A stretch of 64,000 nucleotides of DNA from Thunnus maccoyii (Eukaryota; Chordata; Actinopteri; Scombriformes; Scombridae): NCBI RefSeq assembly GCF_910596095.1, contig NC_056540.1, positions 15,278,501-15,342,500 of the forward strand, given 5' to 3'. The translations under genes were made by a program, and so were the position numbers. The stretch's first letter is position 1. Each line of letters opens with the position of its first letter. The notes under the pieces were generated by a model. It was given only the letters and a program-made list of their open reading frames with translations. It was not told the origin of the DNA and did no database searches. Of this stretch, positions 47,440-60,564 are shown in pieces.

Positions 47440-50400
47440 ACATTTCATTTGTCACTCTCAAATTTCATGTACAACAACCAGAGTGTGGACTCAAACTAGA
47501 AAACAGAGTCAGTGGCCTTAACGGGCCCCCTGTTGACGTCAGCTGATCAAACGTGATCTTAAAATATTTATTTTATGATCTATTCTATGAATATTAAATT
47601 ATTGGTCACCAAAGCATTTATTCAATCAGAAACTAACATGCTCAGCATTGAAGAATGGGCAGGAGCCACCAGTTTAGGTTTTATAGTTGTATAATGTTGG
47701 CATAGACGGTAGCATCACATGACTGTGTCACAACATAAAATAACAAGTTTTTTTAATAGGTAAAAAATAAATGTTTAATCGTGGTTCAGTCTGATCTTTC
47801 AGAGTTCAAGTACAGCAGTCGAATGTCTTTGGATCAAAAGCAGAATGACTGCTGAGTAATTTGATCCCCATAAAATAAAATGGCTTTTTGATCAGATGGT
47901 AAAGAGATGCCAGATTGTTGGAGCAGCTTTATTATCCTGCTTTTATGCTGTCAGAAGTTCAACTGTGTTTTAAGAAGTGGGCTCAACTAAAAGATTATCT
48001 CAGGTTGTTTTAGAACACTACAACTATCATGGGCCATAAACACTTATTTTATGGCACTGTGAATCAGCTGAATGGCATGTCATGGCTGTCAACCTTTAAC
48101 CCCAAACTCTCACACCAAACCAATCATGTAACCTCTATCTTTGATTAAACCCACAGCAAGTAAACAGCAAAAACTGCTCAGGTTTAATTTAAGCACATGA
48201 TGTCATTTTAAATTCAAAGAAGAAGAAGAAGAAAATAGCACACACTAGTTGGTAAAACTCAACCAATGTTAAAAAGCATTTTAATAAAGAAGTAAAATGT
48301 GAAGAAGAACAACAACACCGAAATGAACAAAACTAACACCAAGCTTAATTAAATGAAATAATATAATTTATGAAAGACATTTTGTAAAAAGTTTTTTATA
48401 TAAATGGGTCATGTTTCAGAGGGCGATGCTGAGTTGGAAAAAAGAGAGATCAAAGGTTTGGTCACATCCATGCCAAAAGACTGTTGGCAGATGCAAGGAC
48501 ATTGAGTTTTTACCTGCATCTACTTACAGGTGTGGGAATATTAAATTACTTCTCCAAAATGTTTTCCATAAATTGGTCCAAAGTTAGGTTGTAAAAAATA
48601 TGCAATAAATGAAAAGTGCAAAGCAAGAATCGCCTTTCAAGTTCTTCCCTGCACGTAACACAGTGTGTTGTCTCTGTGTTATGGGTGTATAAATAGGTAG
48701 AGGTCTGTCTGCAATGAGGCGATGAGTAAAGTTTAAGTTCAGTAGTCAGTGCAGTCGTCTATGATCTGGGAGACTCCAGTTCAAGACTCAGTTTGTGGAC
48801 CTCCTGCGTGAGGTAGTTTATTTATGAACACTTATTGTAACACTTTAAGTTTCTAAAATTGAAAGTGTAATAAAAACAAAACCAGGATTTTTAAGCCTCT
48901 CTCCACTTTTATTCAAATACAATTAATTTTGCTGCTTCAACAAATATAGATACAAATACAAATACTGGGCTTTCTGCACATCCCTAGTAGATATATATCT
49001 ACTGTCATTCTATTATTTCTTGTTGAGAATATGAGTTTAGAGTGCAGTGAACATTTCCAAAGTAGATCTGGATTGGAGCTGAGAGCTGAATGTAGCAGGC
49101 TGGCACTTCCTCTCTTGGTATCATGTTATATTTTGTTGTATATTATTGTCTTTGTAAGTCTAATTGACTATTTCTAATCACATAAACATTGATATTGAGT
49201 TGTTTTCAGTGATGAAAGCACTCTTTCAAGTTCTGAAGAGTAGTGGTCAGTTTCCACACATTTGCGAGGTAATAGTTGCTTACAGTATGTAATTGCTGCT
49301 ATGAATGTGCTCTGTGTTCTAACATTTATCCCACATTCACCTGCACAATAGTAATTAACTAAAAACATCAATTTAATTCAAATTAACTTCTGGTTAATAC
49401 AGGACAACAAGCAATTTAATTCAGCAACTTAATTAATATAAATATTCAGAATGTGGATTTGTTTCTCCTCCAGATTTGAAAGTTGGAGCTTAAATAACTC
49501 AAACTCTGAATTATTCAAATAATTAAATAGTTAAAAAAATGTTCAGTGTTACTATGGTTGAGTAATATGGATATCTGTCTTTTAGTTTTGTAAAGTACTT
49601 TGTTAACTGGGATCCACAAAGACACATCGGAAGTGCATCAAGCTAAATATATAAAACGCATTTTGATGGTGTTAACTGATAAACACATCTTGTGATAAGA
49701 AACTGACAAGTTGTTAAGTCACTCTCATTTTGAACTACCCCTTCATTTAGCTGTCTCACTTCTCCCCTGTTTCAGTATAACAGAAAAAGAAAAAATTGTG
49801 AACAACACACCCTTCTTTAAAAAGATGTTCCTCTTTTTCTGCTAACTTGCTTTATTAAGAAATCAAATCTTAGAAGCAAAAACTCCATACATTGTAGTTG
49901 CAGGCAATTCTGAGATATAATAATGTAATTAGTAATGAAATGACTACATGTTATCTCCATCTACAAATTCCCCCAATGAAGTAACTTTAATGTAAGAGTA
50001 AGCAGGACAACACAACCTGTTCATATTCATATGAACACCCTGTAATAAATAAAAGTAATAATGTAGTCTTAAAAAATCTACTGCAAATGATAAAACAATA
50101 TTGCAAGAATGGAATCTCATGCCTAAGAAAAAGCGAAAGTGTTTATGTAATGGAAACAAATTCATGCTTACTGTGAACTTCTCAAGAGACCAAACATTAC
50201 ATGCAAACTTATCTTTGGTCTTCTAGAGAGCTGAGGGAAGAGGTGTGGCTAAATATGAGATTAAGTCCCAAATATGCTTATAAATTAGAAAAGAGTAAAA
50301 ATAAGGATGTATTACATCATGTAAAGGTTCAAAAAGAGGATAAATCAGGAACTACTTGAAAATATATATATTTAAAGAAAATATTAAATATTATACAAAA

Positions 50401-50660
50401 CTAGTCTATAAAAATTCATCACAGTGTGATTTAAATGATGCACCTGAATGTTTGAGCTCCTTTGACAGGTTTTCATACTGATGCCAGTCATAACCCAGGA
50501 GTACATTAAAAATGATGAATAATAATAATATCTGTGAGCTTTGATGGCTTGTATTCTTCTCATTGAAAATCTCATGAAATAAAGATAAGAGACCTTTAGG
50601 CATCTTAACAAAAACCTCCTCCATCTGCCTTCAGCAGTCTTTGTAAAAATGCTGAACACT
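47440..50660. other. Inter-unit DNA and 3' flank of gene D
   Basis: 47440-48620 matches 24860-26050 and 48620-50660 matches 26050-28100. It contains a tRNA-like relic near 48735-48795 and an open 73-codon frame at 49944-50165 shared with other units. No gene is supported. Confidence 0.5.
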
Positions 50661-50665
50661 GCATA

Positions 50666-53600
50666 TCACCTGCTGTTACGGACCTTAGCGTACACACATT
50701 CATCTTCTTTTGGTTGAACAGTTTTCCGAGGTCGCCCTGAAAACTTGACTTGGCCGTACTCCACCTCCATCTCTGTAGTTTGCTGAGGTCGCCCTGAAAA
50801 CTTGACTTGGCCGTACTCCACCTCCATCTCTGCCTTCTGATGCATCTGCCTCCCCATGATCTTGACATCAGCATAGGTCAATTCTTGGTCATCTTCTTCT
50901 GTAGAGTGGAGGGAGGAACACATTAAACACTGCATGACTACACATACTCAGTGCTAACAATAGATTTTTAAGGAAATTCTTTGACATTTTGGGCAGTAGA
51001 CTTGAAAAGACTAATAGCACTCTCCTGTTTGTACATTAAATATGAAGCGATAGCCAGGAGACGGTTAGCTTAGCTTAGCACAAAGACTGGAAACAGCTAG
51101 TCTGACTCTGTCAAAAAGGTTAAAAATCCTCCCACCTCTAAAGTTCACTAATTAACAAGATATAACATGAATCACTGAACTTTAGAGGTGCTGGTAGGCA
51201 GATTTTTACACCTTCATATGGAGCCAGGCTAGCTGTTTCCCTGTTTCCAGTTTTTGTGCTAATCTAAGCTAACTTGCTGCTGACTTCATATTTAGAGAAT
51301 AGTGGAAACGATCCTCTTATCTAACTCTGCAAGAAAGCAAATTAGTGTATTTCCTAAAATGTCAAACTATTCCTTTAATCTATAAGTAGACAAAAAACAA
51401 TGATATTTTAATTTGGTGATGAAAAAAGAAACTTTGTACCTTTAGGTTTGTTGTTTTGCTTTTTCCTTTGACGACAGACGACTGCCACCCCGACCATTAA
51501 CAGAATTACCAGTGCTGAGAGGACACCAGCTAGAACTGGCAAATTCTTCTCTGTTTTAGTAATAAAAGACACAAGAGAAACACAGATCTTTCAGTAACCA
51601 TGTTCTTAATGAAAGGTGTTATTATGCAGACATATGCAGGACAAAAAGAGAAAAAGACATGAATGAGTTGGTTTTTACTTACTAATGTAAATGTACCATG
51701 GGTCATCATTGCTGGAGTTGGTCACAGTTTGATTTGAGGGTTTAATTGACACTGTGATGCCAGTCTCCTTACCCACAGAGGAGGCCGTAATGTCTGTGAT
51801 CATGGTAGGGGTTGTTGTTGGATCAATACACAGGGTGTTATTGGCTGAAAACACCCACTGTGATATGTTTGTCCCATCGGGTAAGGTGCAGTTGATGAAT
51901 ATGAAGCCTTCGGACAAAAAAACAGATCAACTGTGACTAATGTACAGTGTAATTATCAATTATCAAGCTGATTTCTAGTTATTTTCTATCTTACCACAGG
52001 TAGATATCTTCTCTTCTTTCGAGACATTACTGATGTGATTCCTGACAGAGCAGACCAGTCGTCCTGAGACGTCTTGTTTCAGAGTGATGTTGTTGGTCTC
52101 ATTATTTCCAGAGAGGAGCTGAATGTCTGTCAGTGTGTGTCCATCCAGAGTCCAGCTGTACTGAGGACTGTCCGCTCCCTCAGAGGAGCAGGACACCCTC
52201 ATCTCTCCCTGGGACAGACACTCAGAGTCCAGCAGGACAGAGGACACAGGAGCTGAGAGAAACACACTCACATGACTTTTTAATGTGGCCTTAAACATAT
52301 TCCGTGTTTACAATGTAAATTTATATACAGAAGTACAGAATAAAATGATTCAGGAAATGCAACGCTACACTGTAGTTATGTGGCAGACTTTGAGTATTTC
52401 ATGTGAAATGTTTGTTTGCAAAGGTAAAACGTTGAAATAGTATTTGTATAGTAGTATGTGTATTTGTTGAAGTGTATTTACTTGGTTTAATTTTCCAAAG
52501 TCATTTGTATTTTATTAATTAATTAATCTATAATTCAAATGATAAAGCTCTTGGTTTATTGTAAATAATACAAATTAAATTTTAAGATTAATAATAGCAA
52601 AAGTAGTTATTTACCTTGAATAGACAACTGAAGAGTCCGCTGTTCTGATTCACGTCCATTTGAATCAAAGATGTGAAGGGTATATTCAGCACCATCAGTC
52701 CTGATCAGGTTATTTATCTTAAATTTTCCATTATTGGGAGTAAAAACGGATCTGTCCGCCATCAGATTAGACACAATCTTATCCTTTCTCCCATTAAGTA
52801 TTTTTAAGGTTTTGTTTTTTTGCCATTGGTATTTAAATATTTCTGAGGCGTTGTCCATCAGCTGGAGCACCACAGTTCCTCCCAGAGCTCCATAACACTG
52901 AGCTCCATCCTGTCTGCCATCACAGTGGGTTTCAACACCTGGAAAATAGAAAAATAGTTAAAAATTATCACAATTGTGGTCATTCCGTTTCAACTAAATT
53001 AATGACTGTGACAATGTTTTATGCAGGTGCAAATATTCATGTTTTAAAACAGAAACAACTCCGTCTCTCTCCGAGTACAGTTAGCATTACACGGACCTGT
53101 CAGTTAATAGTAATATGTAGTCACATTTAGTCATTTAGTCTAGTTTTGGTAAATTAACCTCAAACATTCATTACAAACTCATGCTGTGTTTTTTCACATC
53201 TACAGAAATTTATTTTTGGAGATATGAACTTTTCCAAAAATACAAAATTATATGTTTTCGGAGAATTTGTATTAAATAATGCATAATGCATCTTAAGTTT
53301 AAGTCTTAGTCATTTCTATGGTGCTTCCGATTAAAAAAACATACTGTTTTTATAAGCATGATATAACTGAGTGCATTTTGTTTGTTTGTTTGTTGTTTAT
53401 TTTAGCTATTTACTTAAATATCTGAACTCTCAGTGAAGAAGTGCGTTTATCCTAAAAGTTTAATTTAATAGATTCACCTGTAGTAGATAATAACTGTAAT
53501 TTTTACTGTACATGCACATGGATGTGGAATTGATATCCAGATTTGCTATTGCCCTAAGAAACAACTTTTTGTGACATTTTTTAAAAGCCTGATGGACCGA

Positions 53601-53829
53601 AGAGAAACAGAAACATCAGTTTCAAACTGCTGCAGTTGTCAATTGATTCTTAGAACTGGATTTATCTATAAAAGTGATCAGACTTGATCCTACAGCTGCA
53701 TAAAAAGTCATAGTTTCACAACATGTTATTCATATAATGTTAAATCCAATATTAATGTGTCAAATAGTGAAACAGCTCACCATGAGAGACTCCGAGCAGC
53801 ATCACCAACAGTCCAACCACAGCTTCCAT
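50666..53829 (-). CDS. CD2/SLAM-like Ig receptor with ITIM tail, gene D (6 exons, 399 aa)
   Basis: Exons: 53829-53781 leader (MEAVVGLLVMLLGVSHG), 52938-52615 V, 52252-51995 C2, 51907-51683 stalk, 51550-51440 transmembrane, 50898-50666 tail. All splice sites are intact and phase 1; the joined frame is open. V (17-124) differs from A-C chiefly around FKYQWQKNKTLKILNG and SNLMADRS. C2 and stalk are almost the same as in A, with the same Cys and glycosylation sites. The span starts KKNLPVLAGVLSALVILLMV and ends before RQRKKQ. Tail: Y331 (LTYADV), Y351 and Y370 (VEYGQV), Y392 (CVYAKV). A 9-bp deletion near KIMGRQ shortens the linker in frame. It is the cleanest of the receptor genes. Inferred role: inhibitory membrane receptor. 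Confidence 0.87.
50968..51378. mobile_element. TTAA-flanked MITE in the last intron of gene D
   Basis: Same element and place as in genes A and B. Confidence 0.85.
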
Positions 53830-54011
53830 GTCTCCTCACTGTTCAGCCTCTGTTGACCCAGTCAGCAGCTTTCAGACAAACTTCTCTACTTTATTGAATA
53901 GAAAACATGAACATCCTACACTGAACAGCCTGAAATACAGTCCTGTATGTGATCGGCTTCAGAGGAGAACGTGTGGGAACTTTGACCAAGCAGAGCGTTG
54001 TTTCTATTCAT

Positions 54012-54044
54012 CTTTTTATAGACAGAGAGGGGAAAAGGAAGTGG
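54012..54044 (-). promoter_or_regulatory. Putative promoter of gene D: TATA-like box plus ETS/PU.1-type site
   Basis: TATAAAAAG (54020-54012, minus) and CCACTTCCTTTT (plus 54033-54044), as for A-C. Confidence 0.5.
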
Positions 54045-54732
54045 TTCTCGGTGTTACTTCTCTTTTTAACCTCCAACATGACAGAGAGCCTTCATATGTA
54101 CCCACTGACAGGTCATTATTACGACAGCATGTTGAGCTCATAAAAACACAACAAACTGTATTTTAAATTCAGGTTAATCATTAAAGTCTCCAGTCATGAA
54201 AAAGGCATAGTGCAATATATGCAAAGTGCAAGACATATATTGTATCTGAGTGATGGAGAATAATATTCAGTTCAACTTAAAAGCTTCATAAGAAGAAATT
54301 TCAGGTAAACACTGAAGGTTAAACAGTTAAATATTATGTTAACTGAAAATGAAGGATTGTGATCAACTTAAACACCATTTAGTCATTTATATCAGTGTGG
54401 TCATTTGAGTTTTTATCTTGTGATTTTGAACACTTTGCAGCAATAATGCAATAATTGTTACTTTTTTAAACATCATCCTCTAGATACAGTGGCAGAACAG
54501 CATATTGTATAGCTTTAGACTTTTTTTATCGACCATTTAATTCCCTTGTGTCCTTTACTTGTTGCCTTTATTTTAATAAAGGGTATTTGCAATAATATCC
54601 TTATAAGACCACATAAAATGTTTCATCTCTAAACCAATCTACAGCCACAAGAACATTGTTATGTCTATTGGCAAATGGAGCTCAGCATAAGTTCAAGCAG
54701 GAAGACTATTTATCACTCATTCATTCTCATTC

Positions 54733-54759
54733 CTCTCTCTCTCTCTCTTTCTCTCTCTC
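54733..54759. repeat. (CT)n microsatellite (short)
   Basis: Interrupted CT run, the shortest of the three copies. Confidence 0.9.
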
Positions 54760-54849
54760 ACTGTTTCCCTTGCTCTTGTATCAGCTGATTAGGTGGATTA
54801 CTTTTAATTAAAAAATCAGATTCCGCCACAATTTCTATCAGCCTATCAC

Positions 54850-55195
54850 ATCTTAGCTGACAAACTTTAAATCTGTTCTTCTCTCTGTTGTTGTCATTTC
54901 AGGCCGAATTCTCACAACCATCCGCCGCCCCTTTCACCTTCACTTCATCATGTCAGCGCCAGATCCGAGATCACCAGAAGCCCGCTCCTCTCCTCATCAT
55001 CCAGATCCCAATATTCCCATATTCATCACCACCACCAGTGTCTACAGTCCATCGGGGATATCCTCTTCTACTCATGCCTTAACTTCCCTCCTTATGAATA
55101 TGATGACATCATGATGGCGTCTAATCGCCAAAGACTTTTCACATTTTCATCTCATTATGCATGTTCAATAAAGTCATTGTCACTTAAAAAAACAA
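54850..55195 (+). other. Conserved exon-like block of unknown nature (copy 3 of 3)
   Basis: As at 10630-10965. The MSAPDPRSPEARSSPHHP frame is kept, while the stretch just before it is more diverged. AATAAA and A-run present. Confidence 0.4.
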
Positions 55196-55679
55196 AGTCT
55201 CTCCTGATTGAAATGACCTCATTTTATGTCCATGAACTACTGAAAAATAAGGTTAAGAAAGCAACAATATGCCATGATTCCTAAATTTATTGACAAACTG
55301 AACAACGCATTTTTCTGCCATCAAACTGGGATTTGGTGATGACAACCGTTCAACATCTTGACTGTTTATTTGTACTTATGGGGAAATTGATTAGAAGACA
55401 GTTTAGCACAAGCGAGTCTTTGGATTATTAAAACTGTCAAACCAAACTTCCCCTTAAGAGATTTTTGTTTATATAACAGTTGGTGTGAGTGATGGTTGTG
55501 GCTGTTGTCATTCACTACATGGCAAAGAAATAAGATTATTCAAATCTACTGATTATTTCAGTTCCTCATTTGTTAAAGAAAAACATGCAGCAAGGTGCAA
55601 AAATAATGACATTCACACTGTGCTGCACTATGCTGTTGACCAGCAGTGGTGTCACATCATTTCTCTGTTATGTTCCTGG

Positions 55680-56205
55680 TGTGGGAGCGAAGTTACGTTT
55701 ATGTATGTTTAGTTCGGTAAATAAGTGGAGTCTGTAATTTGTTAAACAGTTTATGTAAATTGAGAAACATAAGTGATTGTTATGTATAAGTCATTGAATA
55801 AGTTAATTAATAGTAATTTGTTAAAGATCAGCTAATAATCATTTGATTAAGTGATTTGGATGTAAGCATGATATTTTGTAAAGGCTGCATTATTTAAGCT
55901 TCCTGTTAAAACAGTGAAGTAGGTTACTGTCGCTTTAAGAGATATAGGTCCCTTGTGTTTTACTGGGGTGAACCTGTGGTTTTGAAAAGTTGAGACTCAA
56001 GGAAGGACCGAGCCACATGGTTTTCTAACTGTAGTACAGTTTGCTGATTAGGAGAACTTGGCTTTGAATACTCCTGTAAGAAGATACTACAAACTGCAGA
56101 ATAAATACTTGTTTTATCCTTTTTTACATCAGAGTCTGGTGGAAGTTTTTCCTCCTCAAGCTAATGTACACGAGTTAGGCCCTTGTTGAGCTTCGACCAG
56201 CCACA
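55680..56205. mobile_element. Solo LTR, second copy (526 bp)
   Basis: Same ends, length and cctgg target duplication (55675-55679, 56206-56210) as 11455-11980. The shared insertion site means it was copied by duplication, not inserted twice. Confidence 0.85.
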
Positions 56206-56228
56206 CCTGGTGTGAAGCTCACCTTTGT

Positions 56229-56230
56229 CA

Positions 56231-56264
<34 letters not shown>
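56229..56264. repeat. (ATC)n microsatellite
   Basis: About eleven ATC units; longer than in unit I. Confidence 0.92.
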
Positions 56265-57014
56265 TCTCTCTCTGATCTCATTAGATTATGTCTCCCTACA
56301 CTGGTAAAATGCAAATGTCAAGTAATACTTAAAGACTTCTGACATTGCACTCACAGCAATAAACATACATACAGTATTTTACACCCAATATTAGAAGATC
56401 AGAGAGTTTCAGTAAAGTATAATAACTCTGTGATGTAGAGTAATGTATTGCTCAGTATGCTCTATTGATCATTATTTTACCTTAAACTGAAGCATGTAAA
56501 CATTTGATTTATTTTTGCTGGTCTCAGCAGAGTTTTATGAATACAGAACTATCTATAAATAATGGTGACGCCTCTGTAAACCAGCAGAGGGAAACCTCAC
56601 ACCTACTTATACTAGTGATGAGACTGGAGGGTTTACTCAGGTCTCAGCAGGCATTAAAGGTACAATCCATGATAAAAATGTCAACAAAAGGGCAGCTCAC
56701 CTACATTCAAAATACAAAACTGATTAAACTCATTAATTGTTTCTAAATTTATAACAGCACTAGAAAGCAACTACGTTAAAGCTCTTAATGTTTAATACTT
56801 TGAAAGGTTTGTTTATGTGACATACAAATGTATGGACACAATGGGTAGGTTTGGATCACTATTTTATGTATTTTTTTCTGTGAAAGAGGCCAGATTTAAA
56901 TATGTTTAATTTAGGTTTAAACTTTGTTTTGTGAAGTATGCTTTTCTGTTCTGCCACATGAGGGAGTAGTCACCAGAGCGAGCGCTAGTTGTACGGCCTA
57001 AGGCCTCCACTCCT

Positions 57015-57962
57015 CAAACAGAGAACAGCCTGCTGAACGATCACAATTAACGTCTGCTGTCTCTGCTTCCCTGTATAAAACAGGTTAGTAATGTGTGCAA
57101 ACCTGTCACAACTTATCCCCAAGGACGTTTTAAGCCTTTCTGATGTAGTTTGGACCAAGTTTAAGGTAGAAAACTGTGTGTTAGTTTAGAAGTCGAATAG
57201 AGCTTCGCTGGCTCCGGTGACTAAATGGTGATAAAATGGCGGCCTTACTATTAGTGTTTTTATTTATTTGTTTCTTCTGTAGCTCCTGTACATCTTCCTT
57301 AAAACAGCTGCTTAGTTAAGGGTTTAGTGTAAGATTTAATGAAGTGAATGCTATAGGTTTTCAGGGAGTGAGCATCGTGGTTAATGTATAGTTATTTAAA
57401 TGTTATTGGTTGCTCATTCTGGTCGATACACTATGTTATTATTGTAAAATGGTAAAATGTGATATGTTAGTATTTTTGAATGGCCAAGGTTGTTTATATA
57501 GTGTATATATTATTGTTTGTGTTATGTAGAAGTGTCCAAGTATGCAGTGAGATGAAATAGGCTAAACAAAACAAGCTTAAAACAGTGAAGTTATTGCTAA
57601 AGAATATTTTGCAAGCTGGTTGCGGCAGCAGTAAAACAGTGTAAGTTTTAGTACACAGATTTTACAGCAATAATTGGTAACTTAATTATTACTGGTAAAT
57701 GTAACAACAGATTGGTGTGTAGAAGCTATAGTAGTACATTGCTACTATAGCATTAACCAGTGACAGTTAATCATTGTTGTGTTGTTAATGGATGAATTGT
57801 TAAATTTGTTATGTGAAGATTATTGTGACTTATGAGTCAAGTCTAAAAGAGAGAAGAAGGTGAAATTGGTTTAATAATAAAAAAAAAAAAACAGAGAACA
57901 GCCTGCTGAACGAACACAACTAACGTCTCCTGTCTCTGCTTCCCTTTATAAAACAGGACACA
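57015..57962. repeat. Pair of direct repeats about 880 bp apart (unit III copy)
   Basis: gagaacagcctgctgaacga occurs near 57020 and 57895, the same arrangement as 12760-13712. Confidence 0.45.
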
Positions 57963-58262
57963 TCTTCTGCATACAGGTAACTCATGCCTGAGGCCTGAAA
58001 CATTCACATCAGTAATGTGTGTAAACATGGGAGCAAATCAGAGGGGTGTTCCATCAACGCAGCTAAAGAAAGCTGCGTGTACTTGATATAGCCTGGCTTC
58101 AATTAACGTCAACTTTCACTTAAGCCTCAACCCGTTCCACTAATATGATTCAGCCGTGTCTAGTCAATGCTAAATCTAGCCACGCTTGAACAATCATCAT
58201 GTGTGCGTGTGTACGGGGTACATAAGCAGCCCCGAACAGTCGAGTGTTGAAAAGACGATACT

Positions 58263-59001
58263 ATGTTGCAAAAATAGGGGAAAACGAGAGCGGAAACAAA
58301 CCCTGCTGATGAAATTATAGCAATTATATGAAGAATATAAAGATGTCATCACTGAAAAGAGCAAAACTGTTGCAATCAACAAGGCGAGGGAGATGGCTTG
58401 GTAAACAATTGCAGACAGATTAAATGCATAAATTATATTAGCCTACTTATTGTTTCATTTGTATTTATTAATAAATGAACATTCAGATCAGATACTTTAA
58501 GACTGTGGCTATATAACAGTAGGCTAGATAACATCAGATATATGTTTAAAACAATGGTATAGGCTATCTTAGGAGAACCAACATAACTACAATGCATTTA
58601 CTGTTATTTGGTCAGTTTGGTGCAGTGTGTGAAGCTTCTCTGACCTTGTAACCCTCGACCTATATTCATTCTTCACTGTTGCATCTCAACAGGAACAATC
58701 TGAATAGCCAAAACAGAACCGGGCAACAAGTCAAAATACAATACAAAAACATTTTCCAGAGTGGTAAGTAGCCTATAATGAAATGTGAAATGCATTTGTT
58801 AACATAGTTGTTGAGCTGTGAATATGTACCTTTGTAGCCACCCAAAAAAAGATGGAAGGCAATGCTACTGGTGGGGGACCTCCACTAAAGGACCTCACAC
58901 CTGCAGAGGAGCTGGTGCTGAGCCGCAACAAGGGGCGACCACTAATTGAGGGGACTCCTCAGAAGTCATTCCCCAAGGAGCTCGGGAGACACATGTACAA
59001 G
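58263..59001 (+). pseudogene. Myb/SANT-like (NAIF1-like) Harbinger partner gene, broken (unit III)
   Basis: Exon 1 from 58263 has lost part of the SAAEQ helix and carries stops. Exon 2 is 58693-58763. Exon 3 (58852-59001) reads MEGNATGGGPPLKDLTPAEE, then LSRNKGRPLIEG, then KELGRHMYK, the best-preserved version of this linker in the window. About 1.05 kb that follows in unit I is deleted, so it runs into the second Myb-like gene near 59090. Confidence 0.55.
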
Positions 59002-59104
59002 GTATTGTCTGCTACTTTTCCTCCACAGGTATCAGTCTCTCAGTGATAATAACTAACAGTTGGCCTATATCTTTCAGTGAGTGGGGACACGAAAGATATA
59101 GGGC

Positions 59105-59463
59105 CATTTTATCTTGACATGCATGAGGCACTGGGGTGCAAGTCATCTGTAACTCCTCCTGCTCTCATTGCCTCATGCATGTCAAGCCCTACTATACTCC
59201 CAGGTCCCTCTCCCTTCAGAATGTCCGAGTCCAGCCCCAGTGACCCCCTAACCCCATCAGATCCTGTTTCCCACCCTAACACATCTTCATCCTCACCTGA
59301 CCCCCCCCAGCCTCCACCTGCCAAAAAGAAACATGTGACCACTGGGCGGCTGATTGATTTTTACAGAAAGAAGCGGACAAGGAAGAAGAGCGACACCAGC
59401 AGATTACACAACAAACAGAAAAATTCCTTAGTTTATTTGAGGAAATGGTGGACAAAATATGAA
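59105..59463 (+). pseudogene. C-terminal part of the second Myb/MADF-like Harbinger gene (unit III)
   Basis: Reads LDMHEALGCKSSVTPPALIA, then a Ser/Pro-rich linker with SPDPPQPPPAKKK. After a frame change at a T-run comes a C-terminal coiled coil that ends KFLSLFEEMVDKI and TGA, complete here but cut in unit I. The DNA-binding exons are missing because of the deletion at about 59090. Confidence 0.55.
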
Positions 59464-59490
59464 GTCTTTTGGTTTGAATTATTATTTATC

Positions 59491-59494
59491 TATA

Positions 59495-59547
<53 letters not shown>

Positions 59548-59563
59548 GTGTATATATATATAG
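59491..59563. repeat. (TA)n microsatellite
   Basis: Long TA run after the Myb-like gene end; also present in unit I. Confidence 0.92.
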
Positions 59564-60564
59564 AGAGATGTTTTTGTTTGTTTAAAATTAGTGATATTAT
59601 TTGTATGTAACTTATGTTTCTCCTGTGAAGGAGGGTCTTTATTTAGTCTCATGACCTGTATTATCTACACTATACTTCTGACCACAAACTGAGGTGCCAT
59701 AAAGGAAAAGGTAATCACATTTATTGTTTCAGAAGGAAAACATTAATGTCATTAATGACCACAGATAAATTCTAGTAATGCAAAACAAGCTTTTAGTACT
59801 CCACTTATACTTGCAGTGTTAGAGTGTCATTGTATTGGCAGTTACATACGAAATGTAGTAAATACAAATATAACCCAGCAAATCGAATGTGGGTAGTAAA
59901 GGTAGAAGGAACAAATTTTGAATTATTGCATAACAAGTGTTCTTTAAAAATGGATCTTGACAATGGCATGTCTGAAAAATGGCTTATCTTCACTTGTACA
60001 AAAGATTAGTATGAAAGGAGTGCACTGATGTGGTCTATCCTACAAATATTAAACAGGTGCAGTTCTAAAGGAAAGTATTTTCCAACATAGGAAATGTCAT
60101 CATATCCCAGGTGAGAAGGCTATGAAGGGCAACAACTGCATGCTAGCATTTTAAATATATTATCTGTGTATCACATTTGTAAACATGTACAAATTGGAGT
60201 GTAAGACAACAGTCATGCCTGACAATTGCATTTATGTTGTTTGGGGTTAGATGGAAGTGGTATAAGTTAACATATGATGATGTTTCACTTTTGTTATGTA
60301 GGGCCCCTACTGACATGCATATTTTGCAGAATATCTTCATGGTCCAACAGTTAGAAAAAAGTGATTTTGTAGTGCTAAAGATGAAAAGAGTAAACACACA
60401 GGTTTATAAGGCCAGTTTGTGCAGTTTTAATGGGCTATTTGGACAATTAACAAAATCAGGACTGTCATTTTTTGTGAAATGAGAACTGCCCACAACATAA
60501 ATACAAAAACACAATAAAAAAGAAACAAAAAACCAGAAAAAACACAGCACAAAATGCACAAAAT

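Larger units (their letters stand above)
24330..47440. repeat. Segmental duplication unit II
   Basis: Order: flank, gene B, exon-like block, flank without LTR, extra C-type locus with its own 3' flank, Harbinger H2 (internally deleted), relic P1, relic P2. Confidence 0.8.
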
